A stretch of DNA of 45,034 bases from a virus. Numbering within the stretch: the stretch's first letter is position 1; every line of letters begins with the position of its first letter. The stretch lies in the IMG/VR virus record IMGVR_UViG_3300025087_000127, positions 1-45,034 of that record. One strand, 5' to 3'. A program made the translations under genes and the position numbers. This document shows, in pieces, positions 42,801 to 45,034 of this stretch. The notes under the pieces were generated by a model. The model was not told where the DNA came from, made no database searches, and saw only the letters and a program-made list of their open reading frames with translations.

Positions 42801-45034
42801 AATCTGGAAAAGAAGCCCGAAGTGCAGTTCAACCTTTTGGAGCTGGACGAACTGCTCGGGACGGAGCAAGGACGGAAGCAGATTTTGGAGCAACGATCCA
42901 TTGACACCCGCGAGGGTTATTGGAAGGGAGAGAAAATCTGGTATCAGAAGCGCATGGAGCGGTCCCTCCGGAAGCGGAATTTCTGGCTCACGTTGAAGGA
43001 TGAGCTGGTGGACAGAAACGCCGCGCTGATCGCCAAGGTCAAAGAACTGCAAAAGCAGGGGAAGAAACTCAATCCGGAAGACAATCCCATCTATTACCTT
43101 GAGGAATATAATTACTTGGGCGGAAAAATTCACAACCTTCTTGGAGACATTTCAAAAGATGTTCTGGAAGAAACCGCGCGCCTGGGGATCTCCCAGGAAG
43201 ACATCGGAGAGTATCTCGAACGCCGGCGCGTCGTTAAGGAGAGAAAAGAAATCGCCAATCCGCTTGGGCAAAACATTATGACGGCGCAGAAGTCTCTGGA
43301 ACACCTGCTCTCTAAGTTCAACGATCTACAGAGGAGCGAGCTGGAAAAAGCGATCCAGAATTTTGCAGGTGGTTTTGAGAAACTATTCAAGGAAATGTAT
43401 GACGTCGGCCTTATATCTGCCGAGAATTACCTCAAATACAAGGACAACGACGCCTACGCCACATTTGCCGTTGTAGATTACCTTTCCGATTACATTAGTG
43501 CCGGCATCATTCATCAGGTGGGGACGTTTAAGGAAATTGCCAATCCCTTAACCGCCTCAATCATGAAGATGATTTCGATGAAGCGCGCGGTGGAGCGGGA
43601 AAAGACCCGGAAGATGGTCCACAAATTCATGATGGACAACGTCCCGGAAGAAATCAAGGAAGCGGAATATAAATTTATCGGCATGAAAGGGGACATACCC
43701 ATCCGGGAGCCCCGAGAGAAGGAGGGGTTCGGGATACTCACGATTCACGTGGACGGGAAGGCCAAACATTTTTACGTGGATCCATATATTGCTGACTCCG
43801 TGAATTATACCCCACAGCAGTTTAACAGCGCGATCATACGCGCGCTGCGCTGGTTCAATCAGGGATGGTTCCGGCCGATCTATATCAACCTCAACCTGGG
43901 ATTCCAGAGCTTTAACCTAATCCGCGACTTTATGCGCGGCTGGAAACTCAACCCCGATGTCTCCTTTGCCGGGCAACTGCTGGCCTATTACCGCGCGGCG
44001 CCGTCCGCCTATTCCGCAGTTTGGGGGAAACGCCCGGACCAGATCATTCATGACATGCGAGAGCATGGGATGTCCAGCATCACCTATAACGACATGTTCA
44101 AGGGCGCGGAGGGGGAGGATAGCCAGATCGAATATTTGCAAAAGAAGTACGGCTTGGGGCCAGCCACAGGAAAGGAAAAGCGGAACCCATTCATCGCCGT
44201 GATGGACTTTATCAGCGACCTGGGAAATTTCATAGAACTTCTTCCCAAGGTGGCTGGGGCCCAAACGCGAATCAAGGCTGGCCGGATCCCAATGAGACTG
44301 ATAACCCACGAGGTGCAGCATTATGCCGGATCCCCGAACTTTCTCCGTAAGGGACGCGGGTACACCTGGTATAACGAGGTTTTCCTTTTCCTGAACGCCG
44401 CGAAAGAAGGGTTTCGAGGCGATTTCGAGGGGGCCTTTACGAACCCGCGGACCCGCGCCGGATATTGGTGGAAAACAACCGCAACGGTCCTTGTCCCTGC
44501 CCTCTTGGCGTTTCTGGCCGCCGCCGGCTTCGCAGGTAAAAAGATGAAGGAGATGTACGACCGCGTCACAGAATATGACAAGACCAGTTATATCGTAATT
44601 CCGATGGGGATGACGGACAACGATCAAGTCGTCTATCTAAGGATCCCGATGGACGAGGTCGGGAGGCTCATTCATGGCGTGTTTTGGAAGATGCTGACCG
44701 GCACTGACGACGTTTTGGAGGCGGCAGTGCAAGTGGCCGGTCTGACAGCTGGGCAGATGCCATCCCAGGCGCCTATCCTGGATATGGTTACAACCGTGTC
44801 GGAATACATGATTGGGCGCAACCCCTACGATTGGTTCCGGGGCCGGCAGATCCTTACGGATGACGAACAGCGAGTGCGGGGCCTTCCAGCCGCAAAGAAG
44901 ATGGGAAGGTGGGTTTTGAACAAGGCCGGCGCCTCCGTGAGCTGGGGGTACTTTGATAAGCCCGGGGACTCCACCATCGTTAAGATAGTTCGCTATGCCC
45001 CGGTGATTTCGCGCTATATCAAGGTACCCCCAGC
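33825..45034 (+). CDS. giant polyvalent phage protein: GGDEF, methylase, helicase, zinc peptidase, LPD38-like (continues at 1-253)
   Basis: I read this frame codon by codon and found no stop from 33825 to the contig end; joined at the repeat it continues to 253, about 3,775 residues. Domains: hydrophobic segment near 200-220; GGDEF about 500-664 (GGEEF at 586-590); methylase about 1190-1400 (NAHYTSPEVI, ILEPAAGVGNF at 1224-1234, SNVPFG at 1290-1295); helicase about 1880-2430 (Walker A VGAGKT at 1893-1898, DEAQ at 2055-2058, TGTP at 2106-2109, QRNGRALRQG at 2386-2395); zinc peptidase HEIGH at 2824-2828 with downstream Glu about 2967; C-terminal membrane helix about 3551-3571 in an LPD38-like region. 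The methylase-helicase pair resembles those of conjugative elements and phage P1 DarB. It is probably ejected into the host. Disordered linkers are at about 406-469, 664-746, 982-1102 and 2676-2756. The last nine bases (45026-45034) are not part of it. Confidence 0.9.
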   Translation, partial: MALDLSIIQLEDSPLDDEKKRVLPDSEQPNLLKVGKPAQAGKIDLSGITLEEPGAEKEEKAPFSAPKVKPLLQDLARRAARATEAVPGSTPLKYLEEMYGPKATPLKPVTEGMKTAKDFTVQAAGVFKLRQPFMYEQSIKLPGNDKRTLTPEQAAWERDVNAMVEIEAQDLAKNLAGKRHPSLEAAQSGQKQLQLVMDLGFIAAAAAGTGAVLTPVKELPKIAKFITQMPRLARLVEAGAIGIPYATSQEFRKVTQEDQTLKEAFSTYPEDVAKNVAGFMAFSAAGQLAGAAFDKVAYDRVVQTMPLKVITLTAEKVKDFLGSLEANPGMREFMNKAVPGFQELAKKTFKTGEETKVLIPEIMVTKMAAKPWYQAFRKALVSDAEPVMPRLFAQGKDVARTLVDVGGVPPPPAGQLPGPKGPLTMPPGGPGSTGAPASPIDLAKIQLEPAATAPSAGGTIAPFGSGEQGDPKDLIQFNEEANPIKEARKKGLDDLGLIAVRYTDERTGLLKSDFLGEARTKLPSYEHPDNEEKPLDEMPMLIADLDNFSKINNTYGHKMGNMVLKTVGDLAKKFADENGLIAVRDGGEEFKFIILNKQDPSDLAVKLDKVRDDLKRAKFIDETTGEVLFTGVNFSAGFGVNFERADKRLYDAKKAGKGRTTPIDIPELEKYNNLGGTKHELKRKEAAATDLERQGTPKEVPEGLPKPGSSGAGRADDREIRPSGKQPPAQEVKPPTPKTPADVTASHTPLLQDIVPQEKKLAGQSDIVQFVIKNGGIDPGKDSGDILELGDKRLIKKTGKSLDHMREAAAEAGYIPRDTSSQELIDLIDTQLKTGKRQFAVLGGAESIETRPVSNLSARELIQAEEDFNALKAKRPLTETEAEIYFEVQEIRERTGAAIKIDLSKLPLEEPPAPAAGEIPPDILKRLEAAALTFLRRHGSMPYDKILEGAKAGYLKEVQAGGPAAGLEMIEEAERVLDKGKNGDILEGEDPNARTEAAPIERGEEGSRPVGARGGDPLEGEPPAALPGFKEGGETPGSAPKRGQADRGGVPQGEGKAGKPGDGSGTGGNDRPGTGEGGVGLPSSGGGPASTRQRELNRKSALEKLSNYRITAADRIGEGTPEEKYQNNIAAIKLLKQLELEGRPPLPEEMPVLARYVGWGGMPQVFDDYNPKFKKKFTELEALLTPEEYEAARASTPNAHYTSPEVINSMYEAIKRMGFTDGRILEPAAGVGNFIGMMPESIILDSRITMVELDSISGRIAKALYSAEDVRIQGFETVKIPDNYFDLAISNVPFGNFPVHDPAYAKLGLARSIHNYFFAKSIDKVRPGGLLAFITSRYTMDAEDPRIRKYLSERADLVGAIRLPNTAFKKNAGTEVVTDIIFLQKRESWQTPKDASWVETTETKVGRESVEINSYFAKNPAMMLGKPAMSGTMYGDKEFTLEPTGDLPQQLTQAIAKLDANIYKAAAAARSAVREVSVPAPEFVKEGGLFVDGGKVYKKIGDTGEEFGGISVPHIQSFLKVRDQLRTTMGNQLMGNEALIPADQKALNKAYDNFVANYGPINAKKNEVFAPDPDYPMMLAIEKKNKDTGNYEKADIFSKRVLAPDLKVESVETSLESLFVSLNETGRLNFARMEALTGKSRADLIAELKGSIYKNPETSQYETVDQYLSGNVRRKLELAESAAKNDPDYKENVHALKEVQPKDLMPAQIKARLGSPWIPAEVVDQFAAELFNLPLESSITTTYIPQAATWAVDEGRNRWSLSDNVGNTKTWGTDRYPAVNLISDTLNHKLPTVYDRDAGEAVVNKAETEAARDKQEKIKEKFQAWVMADPKRATDLAAIYNRDLNNIVLRTYDGKHLTLPGANRLIFEKLRKHQKNGIFRSLQGKNVLLAHAVGAGKTWEMAGIAMESKRIGLFNKSVITVPKNRLKATAAEFLQMYPSANLLVADSQDLSEANRKVFKSRVATGDWDAIIISHDSFSRIRMGDATIQKFLDDKMAEFTHAIEAARGSGGKNMSVKELEKAKKRIEAKLKAMMKQEKKDEGLTFEELGIDQIIVDEAQNYKSLFLVTQMTRVKGIPTSAADRAFDMFMKTEYLNRVNNGKGIVFATGTPVTNTIAEIYIMQRYLQNEMLKSYGIDNFDAWAHTFGETVTGFELDTTGKGFRPVSRFSKFSNMPELLNIFFQVADVQTAKMLNLPVPKLKGGAPQPVISKPSPELLEYVQKLMKRAEDVRAGRVDKTDDNMLKISTDGRKAAMDMRLVDPTAKDYPGSKSNLLVDKLVDIFRANAKTRSIQLVFSDLGTPGTSGHFSVYDDIRKKLVAKGIPKEQIAFIHDAKTADARKLLEEKVNSGQIRILVGSTPKMGLGMNVQERIVALHNLDVPWRPDWLEQRNGRALRQGNLYHDEVQIYNYGTEKSFDAFMWQTVERKAKFISQVMSGEISAREVEDVDDVVLNFAQMKAITTGDPTILEKVELDAKIAKMQSLQTTFLNNQHMAHMEIAALPDKLKGLETTITEIEADLATISKYDPKNFKITLGSMEIDERVRAGEKIMLLARQHRVEGRVGQDFHIGEFKGLPLFIYPAGVTGNPDRIHVQGKAFKYEAFIGDSPDGLIKSLDYQSGLETLKKKLESYHEAKSTLEKKLKDLEQEVKKPFPDADKLKDMAARQQELEKKLDMSKGESTVGTAEEERAGASDPEDQPPARDSASVKQNGGGGGGAAMRPQGGAAARAPSTKPGPGGPPEGEAAGDGEVEQPKNPVWPGSPNDFIPHIEMPELVRFVRLLTGHIPTVKKLRRNLGYFKGQTGGPESSISLDIGIFKDPVEATKILAHEIGHLGDWLSNFHLDRGNILGRLKTLIGYRKTLIDPLPSANDALDPVDRRKLKNAAIKEALSHTDYTLANYIKNPEIRRAMWPLIRETYNQMVADEIKKKGLITKEQVMNELKAVTRYWHPFDPDKDAKYTAYRFSAKELYAEALSMLFNEPLRLKEMAPTFYKAFWDNLEKKPEVQFNLLELDELLGTEQGRKQILEQRSIDTREGYWKGEKIWYQKRMERSLRKRNFWLTLKDELVDRNAALIAKVKELQKQGKKLNPEDNPIYYLEEYNYLGGKIHNLLGDISKDVLEETARLGISQEDIGEYLERRRVVKERKEIANPLGQNIMTAQKSLEHLLSKFNDLQRSELEKAIQNFAGGFEKLFKEMYDVGLISAENYLKYKDNDAYATFAVVDYLSDYISAGIIHQVGTFKEIANPLTASIMKMISMKRAVEREKTRKMVHKFMMDNVPEEIKEAEYKFIGMKGDIPIREPREKEGFGILTIHVDGKAKHFYVDPYIADSVNYTPQQFNSAIIRALRWFNQGWFRPIYINLNLGFQSFNLIRDFMRGWKLNPDVSFAGQLLAYYRAAPSAYSAVWGKRPDQIIHDMREHGMSSITYNDMFKGAEGEDSQIEYLQKKYGLGPATGKEKRNPFIAVMDFISDLGNFIELLPKVAGAQTRIKAGRIPMRLITHEVQHYAGSPNFLRKGRGYTWYNEVFLFLNAAKEGFRGDFEGAFTNPRTRAGYWWKTTATVLVPALLAFLAAAGFAGKKMKEMYDRVTEYDKTSYIVIPMGMTDNDQVVYLRIPMDEVGRLIHGVFWKMLTGTDDVLEAAVQVAGLTAGQMPSQAPILDMVTTVSEYMIGRNPYDWFRGRQILTDDEQRVRGLPAAKKMGRWVLNKAGASVSWGYFDKPGDSTIVKIVRYAPVISRYIKVPP
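35860..36021 (+). CDS. 53-residue overprinted gene inside the giant gene
   Basis: In another + frame, an ATG at 35860 with TTGGAGG eight bases upstream gives a product starting MSLKEKRPRPPILSDKELQK and continuing KVYPNPVRVELDG, a convincing small protein. The giant frame opposite it (residues 679-733) is a Lys/Glu/Pro-rich disordered linker. The signal that the small frame is the constrained one is its normal composition and ribosome binding site. Function unknown. Confidence 0.5.
   Translation: MSLKEKRPRPPILSDKELQKKYPKVYPNPVRVELDGQTIGRYDPPGNNHPPKK
36799..37131 (+). CDS. TnpV-like protein overprinted inside the giant gene
   Basis: An ATG at 36799 with AAGGGGAGG upstream opens a 110-codon frame in another phase. 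The product (MPELKLHQLSEERKGLGPWG, then LPLLYQALKKAGKLQEAL, and an EEWVYLQAEED end) follows the layout of TnpV proteins of mobile elements: a WG turn, an LY..L..GKL helix pair and a C-terminal helix ending in an aromatic. The giant frame opposite (residues 992-1103) is Gly/Pro-rich low complexity, as if forced by the inner gene. TnpV function is not known. Family assignment is from memory of the pattern. Confidence 0.55.
   Translation: MPELKLHQLSEERKGLGPWGQEAEIHWRANLPLLYQALKKAGKLQEALQNADKRTAAAFHKEKEKLESRGMDPAQAATIALELVREEWVYLQAEEDQLLPDSESLIENLL
44900..45025. repeat. terminal direct repeat, right copy
   Basis: Identical to positions 1-126. The true genome is 44,899 bp if this overlap is collapsed. 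Confidence 0.85.
45024..45034. other. fold-back artefact at contig end
   Basis: The last 11 bases, GTACCCCCAGC, are the reverse complement of 42-52 (and 44941-44951). They diverge from the expected continuation at position 127. A short inverted copy at a contig tip is typical of chimeric reads or amplification fold-back. Confidence 0.75.

Overview
The window looks like one complete double-stranded DNA phage genome, assembled as a circle and cut open inside its largest gene. The first 126 bases recur exactly at 44900-45025, so the unit length is about 44,899 bp. The last nine bases do not fit the circle and look like a fold-back artefact. Every credible gene is on the + strand, and most start on the stop codon of the gene before (ATGA, GTGA, TTGA or TAATG overlaps). 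No integrase, repressor, DNA polymerase, RNA polymerase or tRNA gene was seen. The host is not identifiable from sequence alone. AGGAGG-type ribosome binding sites, a lipobox lipoprotein and many Sec-type signal peptides point to a bacterium, plausibly with two membranes.

Layout. (1) 250-3196: envelope and lysis cassette with an NlpC/P60 peptidase, holin-like membrane proteins, a lipoprotein and exported proteins, ending in a strong terminator. (2) 3197-3581: a strong promoter followed at once by two terminator hairpins. (3) 3582-11576: early genes, many tiny and cysteine-rich. Recognisable products are a gp3/RDF-like protein, a DUF5131 radical-SAM-like protein, a phage O-like replication initiator with an apparent origin inside its own gene (three perfect DnaA boxes plus iterons), a C5-methyltransferase interrupted at a G10 tract, a DUF3310 protein and a RusA-like resolvase. 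(4) 11545-13521: a full groES-groEL operon. (5) 13802-24871: promoter, small and large terminase, a tandem double GroES-like protein, portal, HNH endonuclease, Com-like zinc protein, scaffold-like protein and major capsid protein. (6) 24932-33825: tail and neck genes, including seven consecutive genes whose products begin with signal peptides; among them are a head-tail adaptor-like and a tail-nozzle-like protein. (7) 33825 through the contig junction to 253: one uninterrupted frame of about 3,775 codons, a quarter of the genome.

The giant product is a polyvalent protein. In order it has hydrophobic segments, a complete GGDEF domain, an N6-adenine-type methylase, an SF2/SNF2-type helicase, an HExxH zinc peptidase and a C-terminal membrane-containing region resembling the LPD38 domain. 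Two of its low-complexity linkers appear to encode separate small proteins in another frame, one of them TnpV-like.

How the parts may work together (inference). The phage appears to borrow the host replisome through DnaA and its O-like initiator, bring its own chaperonin for folding, build a short-tailed virion, and package or eject the giant protein to act early in the new host against restriction, on DNA and possibly on nucleotide signalling. The string of secreted neck and tail proteins is the least expected feature and suggests assembly or display outside the cytoplasm.
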